In this document: positions 1-6,519 of the stretch, in pieces
Position numbering within the stretch: the first letter of the stretch is position 1
Layout of the letters: each line of letters begins with the position of its first letter
IMG/VR virus record: IMGVR_UViG_3300045999_007151
Coordinates: 1-21,572 of that record
Length of the DNA: 21,572 nucleotides
Strand: one strand, 5' to 3'
Source of the DNA: a virus
The notes under the pieces: generated by a model
Seen by the model: the letters and a program-made list of their open reading frames with translations, nothing else
Database searches by the model: none
Told to the model about the DNA's origin: nothing
Program-made: the position numbers and the translations under genes

Positions 1-23
1 GAAAGAGACACAGGAGACCTGAC

Positions 24-179
24 ATGAAAGACCATTCTTTAGTAGTTGTGTGCACACACTTGTTCGTGTGTCGTTGTAGGCCAGACACTTTTCTGTCTAG
101 TCTTCAAAAAGAGAAGCCGCTTGCCAAAGAGGCGGATGCTAAAGAGCAAAAACAGCCACCGGTAGCCAAAAACGTATAA
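24..179 (+). CDS. 51-aa hypothetical protein
   Basis: A short ORF starts at an ATG preceded by AGGAGA about 7 nt upstream, a good Shine-Dalgarno match, and ends at TAA 177-179. The N-terminal third is hydrophobic and Cys-rich (VVVCTHLFVCRCRPD, residues 7-21). The C-terminal half is Lys/Glu/Ala-rich and looks disordered. Three cysteines and one histidine lie within a few residues, so metal binding or disulfides are possible, but no family is recognised. It could be the last gene of an operon entering from the left, because about 170 nt of AT-rich non-coding DNA follow. Support is the SD plus the open frame only. Confidence 0.45.
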   Translation: MKDHSLVVVCTHLFVCRCRPDTFLSSLQKEKPLAKEADAKEQKQPPVAKNV

Positions 180-334
180 GTTTATAGTTAGCTCTATAAG
201 CAAAAACTAAGGCGTCTATTTATTATAAATTATTGTACAAAGTAGCCTCAGAAGGTTAGAAAATCAAGGGGCGGGCTTTTTGCTCTGCACTGAAAAATCT
301 GCGCCTATCCGACGCATAGTCGGCGCTTGTCTGC
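180..334. other. AT-rich intergenic segment with inverted repeat
   Basis: No ORF of note is seen here. The segment is AT-rich on the left. Near its right end the arms GCGCC (301-305) and GGCGC (322-326), with an inner GAC/GTC pair (311-313 with 319-321), form an imperfect inverted repeat. This sits over the expected -35 region of the downstream leaderless start signal, so it could be an operator. No clear terminator is visible. Confidence 0.4.
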
Positions 335-346
335 TAAAATTAGACT
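335..346 (+). promoter_or_regulatory. Leaderless -10 signal (TAAAAT + 6 nt + ATG)
   Basis: TAAAAT at 335-340 is followed by TAGACT and then the ATG at 347, with no Shine-Dalgarno. The same arrangement, even sharing ATTAGACTATG, occurs at 5335-5349. A transcript starting about 7 nt after the hexamer would begin at the start codon. No good -35 box is seen. Confidence 0.5.
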
Positions 347-1180
347 ATGGCGCTGAAGAGTAAGACCTACACGGTCGCATGGGATGAGGTCCTGGACAAC
401 GTCCTGGACATCGATAACCAGCTCAGAGCTGCAAACCTAGACTACTTGGTGCATGACGTCACAAGCTCGCCTGTCGAGAGGGACGGCTGGGTGGTGGCAG
501 ATAAGGTCAGATACTTCGGCCACTTCTACAACTCGCTCAGGGACTTCGTGTTATCTGACGCTGACATCTTTATCTTCAATGCTGGAGACATCTACGGGGA
601 CTGCCACGCTGAGCTAACCGAAAGCGTTGTGGCCGCAATGGAGAAGGACCCAGACATCTGGATTATGAGCCCAAACATTACCAACGAGTCTGGCCGTAAC
701 ATGGATGCTGTGCCTTACACTGCTTTGGGTATGTCTAAGACGTATTCGAACTACGTACTAAGTATGCATGTCAATGGTTTGTGGACAGCCCTTAGTCGAG
801 AGCTTGCTGAGTGCATGCTTGGATACTACGAGTGGGCACTCAAAAATGGGAAGATGGACTTTAAGACCATGATTAGTGGTCATGGGCTGGACTACATCTA
901 TTGCGCTTGGGCACTTTACAACAACAAGAAGATATATAGAGACCTTGGCTTTAGAACCACGACCGGTGTTGTTACTAGCTTCGACACCAGCGGAGCCAGA
1001 TACGACTTTCTAACAGTTATCCGTTCATTCGTTGACTACATCGGTGAGCAGGGTGGCGATGCGCCAATACTAAAACAGACTTGCCAGAACATCCAAAACC
1101 GTTCCGTCCTCAAAAAGATGGATTACCCTCTGGAGTACGCCTACCTAAACATGACTAACATCAAGGAGTTTACGTACTAA
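347..1180 (+). CDS. Putative glycosyltransferase (GT-A-like), 277 aa
   Basis: This probably transfers a sugar from a nucleotide-sugar donor in the cytoplasm. A GT-A-like core is suggested by a hydrophobic strand ending in an acidic motif (DADIFIFNAGDIYGD, about residues 71-85), which could be the metal-binding DxD equivalent, and by a downstream GHGLDYIYCAWA segment (about 178-189) resembling the ED/acidic acceptor-site region of GT2-like enzymes. No signal peptide or membrane helix is evident. It starts leaderless after a -10 hexamer and its stop shares one base with the next start (TAATG), so it heads an operon with a nucleotidyltransferase. This pairing supports activated-sugar or polyol use. 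Donor and acceptor (DNA base, virion protein or host surface) cannot be told from the sequence. Confidence 0.5.
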   Translation: MALKSKTYTVAWDEVLDNVLDIDNQLRAANLDYLVHDVTSSPVERDGWVVADKVRYFGHFYNSLRDFVLSDADIFIFNAGDIYGDCHAELTESVVAAMEKDPDIWIMSPNITNESGRNMDAVPYTALGMSKTYSNYVLSMHVNGLWTALSRELAECMLGYYEWALKNGKMDFKTMISGHGLDYIYCAWALYNNKKIYRDLGFRTTTGVVTSFDTSGARYDFLTVIRSFVDYIGEQGGDAPILKQTCQNIQNRSVLKKMDYPLEYAYLNMTNIKEFTY

Positions 1181-1614
1181 TGGCTACTATCTACACCGGT
1201 GGAACGTTCGACTTGTTTCACGCTGGCCATGTCCGTCTTCTGAAGAGACTCAAGCAACTTGCAGGGCCAGAAGGCAAGGTCATTGTGGCAATCAACCCAG
1301 ATGAGTTCATTGAGAAGTTCAAGGGTAGGAAGCCAATCATGTCGGAGCAGGAACGCTACGACGTGGTAAGTGCGTGCAGGTATGTAGACGAAGTACGTAT
1401 AAACAAGAGTGGTGAAGACTCTAAGCCGACCATCTTGCTAGAGCCTAGACCTGACGTAATCGCAATTGGCTCTGACTGGGCTTCTAAGGATTACAACAAG
1501 CAGATGGGATTTACTGAAGAATGGCTAGATGAGCACGGCATAGTTCTTATCTATGTGACCTATACTGCAGGCATTAGCACGACAGACTTGAAGAGAAGAG
1601 TTAGTGAGCTATGA
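1180..1614 (+). CDS. Cytidylyltransferase-like nucleotidyltransferase (TagD type), 144 aa
   Basis: The nucleotidyltransferase signature GGTFDLFHAGHVRLL (about residues 7-21) contains the HxGH motif that binds the nucleotide triphosphate, and the C-terminal GISTTDLKRR matches the RTxGISTT-type motif of glycerol-3-phosphate cytidylyltransferases. The length, about 140 aa, is right for a single-domain enzyme. Family members activate glycerol-3-P, other polyol phosphates or sugar phosphates with CTP, and related heptose enzymes use ATP, so the exact substrate is open. The ATG overlaps the upstream stop, and AAGGAG lies at 1163-1168. It sits between a glycosyltransferase and small unknown genes, and a second HxGH enzyme lies at 3752, so two activated precursors may be made. 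Confidence 0.8.
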   Translation: MATIYTGGTFDLFHAGHVRLLKRLKQLAGPEGKVIVAINPDEFIEKFKGRKPIMSEQERYDVVSACRYVDEVRINKSGEDSKPTILLEPRPDVIAIGSDWASKDYNKQMGFTEEWLDEHGIVLIYVTYTAGISTTDLKRRVSEL

Positions 1615-1787
1615 CTAAGTGGAATCCAAAAGAACGAAGAACTAGCCGCCGTAGGTTCAACCAGGGGAAGTGGCACCAGACTCGTAAAGGTGCCTGGTAC
1701 GTTTTCTGGCAGGGGCATTGGCGACCAGTCGTTATGGAAAATGGCAAACCGTTTACAGTAGAGGCCTGGAAGGAACTATACAAATGA
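1611..1787 (+). CDS. 58-aa basic, Trp-rich hypothetical protein
   Basis: The start forms an ATGA overlap with the previous stop and the stop forms an ATGA overlap with the next start, which is strong positional support for a real gene. The product is basic and rich in Trp (six, for example KWNP, GKWHQ, GAWYVFWQGHW). The first half is Arg/Lys-rich (KERRTSRRR), suggesting nucleic-acid contact. No family is recognised. Confidence 0.6.
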   Translation: MTKWNPKERRTSRRRFNQGKWHQTRKGAWYVFWQGHWRPVVMENGKPFTVEAWKELYK

Positions 1788-1984
1788 CCACAGGAATGGA
1801 CGAGTTCCAAAGGCGCATGTTTGAGATGGAGGCCGTTGGTGAGAAAAGGCGTCAGAGGCAACTCCTAGAAATGCTGCTCAAGGAGCGCACTGTTCTGATG
1901 CAAATATGGCCGGACAGACTAGAGTACCTTGAAGGATTTGAGCGCGCAATCTCGCTCATCAGTGGAGAAAAACCAGTTGACTAA
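1784..1984 (+). CDS. 66-aa helical hypothetical protein
   Basis: The open frame extends further upstream, but the ATG at 1784 is preferred because it gives an ATGA junction with the preceding gene and has GGAAGGAA about 10 nt upstream. The product is almost entirely charged amphipathic helix (EFQRRMFEMEAVGEKRRQRQ, then LLEMLLKERTVL). No domain is recognised. Its end overlaps the proposed recombinase start by a few bases. Confidence 0.6.
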   Translation: MTTGMDEFQRRMFEMEAVGEKRRQRQLLEMLLKERTVLMQIWPDRLEYLEGFERAISLISGEKPVD

Positions 1985-2636
1985 AGACCTAGGACTTGCT
2001 CTGCTGTATGCCCGTGTCTCAACGCAGATGCAGGTAAATGATGGCATGTCGCTAGATGTTCAGGAACGCTCGCTGATTCAGGCTGCAGAGTTCGCAGGCT
2101 TCACTAGGTTTGAGTTAGTCCGTGAAGAAGGCCGTTCTGGTAAGAGTATCTCTGGTAGACCGGCTCTGACAGGTGCTTTGAAGCGTCTAGAGACTGGAGA
2201 CGCTCAGGCGTTGTTTGTTACTCGCATTGACAGACTTGCCCGTTCCACAACTGACTTCTTAGACATAGTAGACCGTGCCAATAAGAATAGCTGGCGACTT
2301 GTGCTGCTAGACCTGAACTTGGACACCTCGACTTACCAAGGCCGGTTTGTTGTGACGATTATGTCAGCCTTGGCTGAGATGGAACGAAACATCATTGCAG
2401 CACGTCAGCGTGACATCCACGACGACCGTCGTAAGCGAGGCGTTGTCTGGGGCGTTGACATGGGGCCGAAGAATAAAACACCTGAAGAGATTCGCGAACG
2501 CGTAAAACGTGAAAGAGCGCTAGGACTCAGTTACAACAAAATAGCCGAAGGCTTGAACCGTGATGAGGTCAAGGGACAGAATGGTGGAAAGTGGTATCCG
2601 ACTACTGTAAAAAATCTGCTAGAGATGCTAGAGTAA
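1977..2636 (+). CDS. Small serine recombinase (resolvase/invertase family), about 219 aa
   Basis: This is a site-specific DNA recombinase that cuts and rejoins DNA through a phosphoserine intermediate. The N-terminal catalytic domain shows LYARVSTQ (nucleophile Ser about residue 15), GRSGKSISGRPAL, and FVTRIDRLARSTTDF with the conserved Arg residues, followed by the long helix ALAEMERNIIAARQ. The C-terminal 60 residues look like a reduced helix-turn-helix (LSYNKIAEGLNRD, then GGKWYPTTVKNLLE), as in the Recombinase domain, but the long zinc-ribbon/coiled-coil extension of large serine integrases is absent. The TTG at 1977 is chosen for the GGAGAA 7 nt upstream; TTG 1929 and GTG 1962 are alternatives. 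It lies inside a sugar-modification operon. It could be an integrase, an invertase or a passenger. Confidence 0.85.
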   Translation: MTKDLGLALLYARVSTQMQVNDGMSLDVQERSLIQAAEFAGFTRFELVREEGRSGKSISGRPALTGALKRLETGDAQALFVTRIDRLARSTTDFLDIVDRANKNSWRLVLLDLNLDTSTYQGRFVVTIMSALAEMERNIIAARQRDIHDDRRKRGVVWGVDMGPKNKTPEEIRERVKRERALGLSYNKIAEGLNRDEVKGQNGGKWYPTTVKNLLEMLE

Positions 2637-2640
2637 AACA

Positions 2641-3387
2641 ATGAAGTCTGTCGTAGTGATAACCCCAACAACTGGTGCACCAGAGCTTGAGGACTGTGTC
2701 CGCTCGGTGCTAAACCAAGACTATTCGAATGTTGAACACCTAATAGTTGTAGATGGTATTGAGCATGAACAGGCTGTTAGAAAGATGTTATGGCGTCTTG
2801 AGTCTGACGCTCCTGTCCACGTCTTAGTTCTGCCATGGAACACCGGGCAAGACAAGTGGTATGGCGGACGAGTTATGGCAGCGGCTAGTTACCTAGTCAA
2901 CCAAGACTATGTGATGTTTCTAGACCAGGATAACATGATTGCGCCTGACCATGTAACGTCGCTGGTTCGGGTAATTGAAACTGGCGGGTACGACTGGGCA
3001 TATTCGCTCAGAAAGATTTACTCCAAAGAAGGAGAGTTTATCTGTGAAGACGATTGTGAGTCTTTAGGTTGGTGGCCGATAGGTGGGGACGAGCGGCTTG
3101 GGTATCTAATTGACACTAGCGCGTACTTCTTCAAGAACGAGTTTGCGCGTTCGACTGGACACTTTTGGAATTGGGGTTGGGGTGGAGACCGTCGCTACCT
3201 TGAGGTGGTAACACAGTCATTAGGGCACGACAACTTTGCTTGCAGTGGATTGAGTACCTTGCACTATAGACTTGGCGGCAACGACGGCTCGGTGAAGGCT
3301 GAGATGTTCGAACAGGGAAATGCGCAGGTTCGAGCGATGTATGGCGATGGACCACTACCTTGGAGAGATGAAGATGGCAAAAAGTAA
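2641..3387 (+). CDS. Family 2 (GT-A) glycosyltransferase, 248 aa
   Basis: The N-terminus is a classic GT2 nucleotide-binding start: VVVITPTTGAPELEDCVRSV (residues 4-23), then LNQDYSNVEHLIVVDG. A DxD-like FLDQDNMI motif follows near residues 98-105, and an acidic WGWGGDRRYLEV segment lies at about 178-189. No membrane segment is visible, so a soluble cytoplasmic inverting transferase is expected. It follows the recombinase by 4 nt and overlaps the next small gene. With the first glycosyltransferase and two nucleotidyltransferases nearby, it likely acts in a common glycosylation pathway. The acceptor is unknown. Confidence 0.8.
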   Translation: MKSVVVITPTTGAPELEDCVRSVLNQDYSNVEHLIVVDGIEHEQAVRKMLWRLESDAPVHVLVLPWNTGQDKWYGGRVMAAASYLVNQDYVMFLDQDNMIAPDHVTSLVRVIETGGYDWAYSLRKIYSKEGEFICEDDCESLGWWPIGGDERLGYLIDTSAYFFKNEFARSTGHFWNWGWGGDRRYLEVVTQSLGHDNFACSGLSTLHYRLGGNDGSVKAEMFEQGNAQVRAMYGDGPLPWRDEDGKK

Positions 3388-3484
3388 GCGTGGGTACTAT
3401 CCATGCAGAAAGCACAGACTTTGGTTTAGCAGTAGCGTCTGTCCTGAGTGCTACAAGGAGTTGCGTCGTAAGGACAGCAAGTGA
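3374..3484 (+). CDS. 36-aa Cys/His mini-protein
   Basis: ATG 3374 follows GGAGAG by 6-7 nt, and the TGA overlaps the next gene's GTG start (GTGA). The product is very basic and contains CRKH followed by CPEC (C-x2-H plus C-x2-C), a spacing that could hold one zinc ion, like a minimal zinc ribbon. Position and SD make translation likely. Function is unknown. Confidence 0.5.
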   Translation: MAKSKRGYYPCRKHRLWFSSSVCPECYKELRRKDSK

Positions 3485-3762
3485 GCTACTGCCGATTTCT
3501 AGGTGCCGACGCATACATCTTTGAGTCCAGCGGTGGTTGGATTGAATGCTGTGGTTGCTCACTGGCAGAAATTGATGATGATGAGGTCTTTGGCTTCTTT
3601 CATGCAAACACGGCTAGAGAGATGCTTGAGCACATGGACAAGCATCGCGAGGCTGGAGATTACATACCAGAGCGTGCCTATGACGGAATCAAAGCTGACA
3701 ATCCAGATTTAGACAAGCAGATAGAGAAATACGTGCCGAAAAGAAAGACTAATGATGAGTAA
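3481..3762 (+). CDS. Conserved-type phage hypothetical protein, 93 aa
   Basis: The GTG start overlaps the previous stop. The N-terminus MSYCRFLGADAYIFESSGGW and the following ECCGCSLAE (three Cys) resemble a family of small proteins I associate with actinobacteriophages. The C-terminal half, with TAREMLEHMDKHREAGD then PERAYDGI, is a repeated feature of that group. The early Cys cluster may bind metal, and no catalytic motif is seen. Function is unknown. Its last bases overlap the start of the next nucleotidyltransferase. Confidence 0.7.
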   Translation: MSYCRFLGADAYIFESSGGWIECCGCSLAEIDDDEVFGFFHANTAREMLEHMDKHREAGDYIPERAYDGIKADNPDLDKQIEKYVPKRKTNDE

Positions 3763-4213
3763 TCGAGTAGTTCTGGTTACTGGCGGATTTGACCCAGTTC
3801 ACAGTGGCCACATCAGGTACTTCAAGTCTGCAGCTGAATTAGGAGACATCTTAGTTGTCGGAATCAACAGTGACGACTGGCTAATGCGAAAGAAAGGTGC
3901 ATACTTCTTACCGGCTAAGGAGCGAGCAGCTATAATCAAAGAGTTTCGCTGTGTAGACAAAGTAATTGAGTTTGAGGACAGTGACAACTCTGCAAAAGGT
4001 GCGATTCACAAGGTATTAGAGATGTATCCGACGTCGCAGATTATCTTTGCTAATGGTGGAGACCGTGGCAAAGACAACATCCCAGAAATGGACATTGAGT
4101 CTAATCGTGTCGACTTCGTCTTCGCTGTTGGCGGAGATGACAAAGCAAATAGTTCTAGTTGGATTCTTGCAGACTATCTAGAACGTGAACGCTTTTTATC
4201 AAAAAAGAAGTAA
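3752..4213 (+). CDS. Second HxGH nucleotidyltransferase (cytidylyltransferase-like), 153 aa
   Basis: The motif TGGFDPVHSGHIRYF (about residues 10-24) is the nucleotide-binding HxGH signature. PAKERAAIIKEFRCVDKVI matches the R-containing loop of the heptose-1-phosphate adenylyltransferase/cytidylyltransferase group, and FANGGDRGKDNIPE and GGDDKANSSSWIL supply the C-terminal substrate motif. The N-terminal sugar-kinase domain of HldE-type fusions is absent. The enzyme should activate a sugar or polyol phosphate with ATP or CTP. It differs clearly from the gene at 1180, so the two probably have different substrates. ATG 3755 is an alternative start. Confidence 0.75.
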   Translation: MMSNRVVLVTGGFDPVHSGHIRYFKSAAELGDILVVGINSDDWLMRKKGAYFLPAKERAAIIKEFRCVDKVIEFEDSDNSAKGAIHKVLEMYPTSQIIFANGGDRGKDNIPEMDIESNRVDFVFAVGGDDKANSSSWILADYLERERFLSKKK

Positions 4214-4226
4214 AATAGAAACGCAC

Positions 4227-4299
4227 GCCCCCTTAGCTCAGTTGGCAGAGCGCGATACTTGTAATATCGATGTCATCGGTTCGATTCCGGTAGGGGGCT
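4227..4299 (+). tRNA. tRNA-Thr (anticodon UGU)
   Basis: All arms fold: acceptor GCCCCCT/AGGGGGC (4227-4233 with 4292-4298), D-stem GCTC/GAGC, anticodon stem CGATA/TATCG with loop CTTGTAA (anticodon TGT at 4260-4262), and T-arm ATCGG-TTCGATT-CCGGT with one T-G wobble. The discriminator is T4299. CCA is not encoded, so host CCA addition is needed. It reads ACA (and possibly other ACN) codons. TAAAAT at 4211-4216 is a possible promoter -10, although it follows a gene by a few bases. Confidence 0.93.
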
Positions 4300-4315
4300 C
4301 GAAAGGAAGTAACAA

Positions 4316-4534
4316 ATGAACAGCAGCATCGTAAACCACATGGAAAAAATGACGCGGTACCGTCTAACAGATAAGACTGTAAAAGTTGAGAACGTTGGCA
4401 AAGCCATAAATGACGTTACTGGGATAGTTGCCTTTGAGAACGATAAGGGTATCTATATCGAAGACGCGGAGTACAACGAGAGCGTGTTTATCCCGTGGAC
4501 TTCAATCGCACTTCTAAAAATCATCAATGACTGA
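4316..4534 (+). CDS. 72-aa hypothetical protein
   Basis: A good SD (AAGGAAG) lies 8 nt before the ATG. The middle of the protein alternates hydrophobic residues as in a small beta-barrel (GIVAFENDKGIYIEDAEY, then ESVFIPWTSIALLKI). No catalytic motif is seen. It follows the tRNA and overlaps the next tiny gene. Family unknown. Confidence 0.6.
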   Translation: MNSSIVNHMEKMTRYRLTDKTVKVENVGKAINDVTGIVAFENDKGIYIEDAEYNESVFIPWTSIALLKIIND

Positions 4535-4646
4535 AGAACAAATCGCTGAATTCAAACGCCTAATGAAGGCAAAGAGACTTGCAGAGCTAGCTGCGGAAAA
4601 GAAAAAGTTTGAGAAGGCTAAGCGTGACGCTAAGAAGCAGGACTAG
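4527..4646 (+). CDS. 39-aa highly charged helical mini-protein
   Basis: The ATG overlaps the upstream stop region. The product is nearly all Lys/Glu/Ala/Arg helix (for example EFKRLMKAKRLAELAAEKKK). Its last 17 nt overlap the end of the convergent glycosyltransferase gene. Low complexity and short length keep confidence moderate. Confidence 0.4.
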   Translation: MTEEQIAEFKRLMKAKRLAELAAEKKKFEKAKRDAKKQD

Positions 4647-5322
4647 CCATAAACTGTTTGTAATGCTTGTCAGTTAGCCACAGCTCTTTGTGGTGTGGGA
4701 ACACTGCGCCAGTGTGTGCATACATCTGGTAACCAGCAGCAACTACTCGAAGTGAGAACATCAAGTCTTCGCTTAGCCACGTGTTGTGTCCAGCTGGTCC
4801 GTCCTGGAACCAAGCCCAGTCTTTGCCTGAAGTCTCTTCCTCTTGCTTACGTACTGCCTCTAATACTGAGCGGTGAATAAGCAAGCATCCGGCGCCTGCC
4901 GCAGCGATTGGCACAACCTTGTTTTCAGGATAGTCATAGTACGGAGTAAAGGTTTTGGTCTCATTGAAGATGAAAATGCAAGGCGATGGTTCTAGGTCTA
5001 CAGGACTCTTGTTACCAAAGCAAAGACCTGAAATGATTGGTACCTTTTCAGCGTCAGCGGCACGAGCAAGTTTCTCAAAGGAATCTAGGCTTGCGAATTC
5101 GTCGCCGTCAATCATAAATAACCAGTCGGCAGTGGTGTCGTCTAGAAAAGTCTTGACAAGAAGGTTACGAGTCTTGGCAAGTAAACCTAGACCACGCATT
5201 GAGTTGTATGTCAGGCTGCGTCCACTCTTAGTGACTAAGTCTAGAAGACTAATGGCAAAGCCGTTGTCAATCTCTCCGTGGTGAGCCCATACGATGTGAA
5301 TCGTTTCATCTTTAGCAATCAT
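4630..5322 (-). CDS. Glycosyltransferase (GT-A fold, DxD), 230 aa
   Basis: A GT-A glycosyltransferase is indicated by DWLFMIDGDEFAS (about residues 66-78), which carries the DxD metal/nucleotide-sugar motif, and by NTWLSEDLMFSLRVVAAGYQ near 185-204, matching the ED-x-x-F/L-R acceptor-site motif of GT2-like enzymes. GAGCLLIHRSVLE at about 142-154 is also typical of phage GTs. It is the only minus-strand gene between about 350 and 9835. Its stop overlaps the convergent 39-aa ORF and its start is divergent from the methyltransferase, a layout typical of an independently acquired cargo gene. Acceptor unknown. Confidence 0.8.
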   Translation of the reverse strand: MIAKDETIHIVWAHHGEIDNGFAISLLDLVTKSGRSLTYNSMRGLGLLAKTRNLLVKTFLDDTTADWLFMIDGDEFASLDSFEKLARAADAEKVPIISGLCFGNKSPVDLEPSPCIFIFNETKTFTPYYDYPENKVVPIAAAGAGCLLIHRSVLEAVRKQEEETSGKDWAWFQDGPAGHNTWLSEDLMFSLRVVAAGYQMYAHTGAVFPHHKELWLTDKHYKQFMASPAS

Positions 5323-5334
5323 GTGTCAATTGTA

Positions 5335-5346
5335 TATGATTAGACT
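5335..5346 (+). promoter_or_regulatory. Leaderless -10 signal (TATGAT + 6 nt + ATG)
   Basis: TATGAT at 5335-5340, then TAGACT, then ATG 5347, with no SD. It shares ATTAGACTATG with the signal in front of the gene at 347. It lies in the short divergent gap between the minus-strand glycosyltransferase and the methyltransferase. Confidence 0.55.
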
Positions 5347-6507
5347 ATGACGGATACACCTAAACCACACTACGCTAGTGAGAAAGCAATCATCTACAGT
5401 GGCAACTGCTTAGATGTTCTCAAGGGACTTGCAGACAACTCTGTCGACTCAGTTGTTACTGACCCTCCGTATGACCTAACTAGCGGCAAAGGGTCGAAGG
5501 GTGGATTCATGGGGAACACGTGGGATGCGACTGGTATCGCGTTCAACACAGAAGTTTGGCAAGAGTGTCTAAGAGTGCTAAAGCCTGGCGGACACTTGCT
5601 ATCGTTTGGCGGCACGAGGACTTGGCACAGAATGGCAGTAGCTGTTGAAGACGCAGGGTTTGAGATTCGTGACAACATCATGTGGATTTATGGTAAGGCG
5701 TTTCCAAAATCACACAACATCTCTAAGGCCATGGCTAAAGGAGAAGGAGACTCTGAAAAGTGGGCAGGATGGGGAACGGCACTAAAGCCTTGTGTTGAAC
5801 CAATTGTGCTGGCACGAAAGCCTCTAGATGGAACCGTGGTTGCTAACGTCGCTAAGTGGGGAGTCGGTGGACTAAACATCGATGGCAGCAGAATACCGAC
5901 ACAAGAAGGCGAGAACTTCGACAATGTCAAGGGAATTCCGATTACTAAACTCTCGACTAAGCGCAATGGTGAAACAGATGAAGAATGGCGAGCACGAGTC
6001 AGTGAATCACCTGAACAGCAAGAAGCTTTAGAGAAACTAAAAAGTCTCGGGCGCTGGCCGGCCAATGTCATGCTCGACGAGTTTACTGCACCGTTAGTCG
6101 ATGACCAGAGTGGGTTTACAAAGTCGGGCGGAAAAATCAATCGCTTTGTCGGTGGTGCAAAACCTTGGGGAGACGCTGTCGGCGCAGAGTATGAATCTGT
6201 GCCTGGTCCGGCTGATGAAGGTGGTGCGTCTAGGTTCTTCTACGTTGCTAAGGCTAACGCCAAAGACCGTAGTGAAGGATTAGATTTCAAGAACGAACAC
6301 CCTACAGTCAAGCCGACATCATTGATGCGCCAGTTGGTGAAGTTAGTTACTCCGGTTGGTGGTGTAGTTCTAGACCCGTTTACTGGTTCAGGTTCTACTG
6401 GTAAAGCTGCTATTCTCGAACAGTGCAAGTTTATCGGCATTGAAATGACTGAAGAGTATTTACCTATAATTGTTGGACGAATTGTGTCCGCTGAGAAGAC
6501 TCTGTAA
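5347..6507 (+). CDS. DNA N6-adenine/N4-cytosine methyltransferase (beta-type), 386 aa
   Basis: This enzyme transfers a methyl group from S-adenosylmethionine to an exocyclic amino group in DNA. The catalytic motif IV TDPPYDLT (about residues 38-45) precedes the AdoMet-binding motif I LDPFTGSGSTG (about 342-352), with HPTVKP (318-323) just before it. This order is that of the beta group of amino-methyltransferases. The long middle section (about 130-310) would include target recognition. No restriction enzyme partner is seen next to it, so it is probably an orphan that protects phage DNA or marks it. It starts leaderless and is followed by the cupin gene after 12 nt. Confidence 0.9.
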   Translation: MTDTPKPHYASEKAIIYSGNCLDVLKGLADNSVDSVVTDPPYDLTSGKGSKGGFMGNTWDATGIAFNTEVWQECLRVLKPGGHLLSFGGTRTWHRMAVAVEDAGFEIRDNIMWIYGKAFPKSHNISKAMAKGEGDSEKWAGWGTALKPCVEPIVLARKPLDGTVVANVAKWGVGGLNIDGSRIPTQEGENFDNVKGIPITKLSTKRNGETDEEWRARVSESPEQQEALEKLKSLGRWPANVMLDEFTAPLVDDQSGFTKSGGKINRFVGGAKPWGDAVGAEYESVPGPADEGGASRFFYVAKANAKDRSEGLDFKNEHPTVKPTSLMRQLVKLVTPVGGVVLDPFTGSGSTGKAAILEQCKFIGIEMTEEYLPIIVGRIVSAEKTL

Positions 6508-6519
6508 TAGAGTTAGTCT
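6508..6519 (+). promoter_or_regulatory. Leaderless -10 signal (TAGAGT + 6 nt + ATG)
   Basis: TAGAGT at 6508-6513 followed by TAGTCT and ATG 6520 repeats the pattern seen at 335 and 5335, where the spacer is TAGACT. No SD is present before this start. The hexamer is the weakest of the set (G at the fifth position). Confidence 0.35.

Noticed and set aside
240-290. Terminator near the poly-T after GGGGCGGGC (around 274-290)
   Set aside because: There is a CTTTTT run but no matching upstream arm for a stable stem.
1601-1861. 86-aa minus-strand ORF
   Set aside because: Antisense to two short plus-strand genes that have ATGA junctions on both sides.
5688-6140. 150-aa minus-strand ORF inside the methyltransferase
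   Set aside because: The methyltransferase frame has clear motifs; the antisense frame is Ser/Pro-rich without a start signal.
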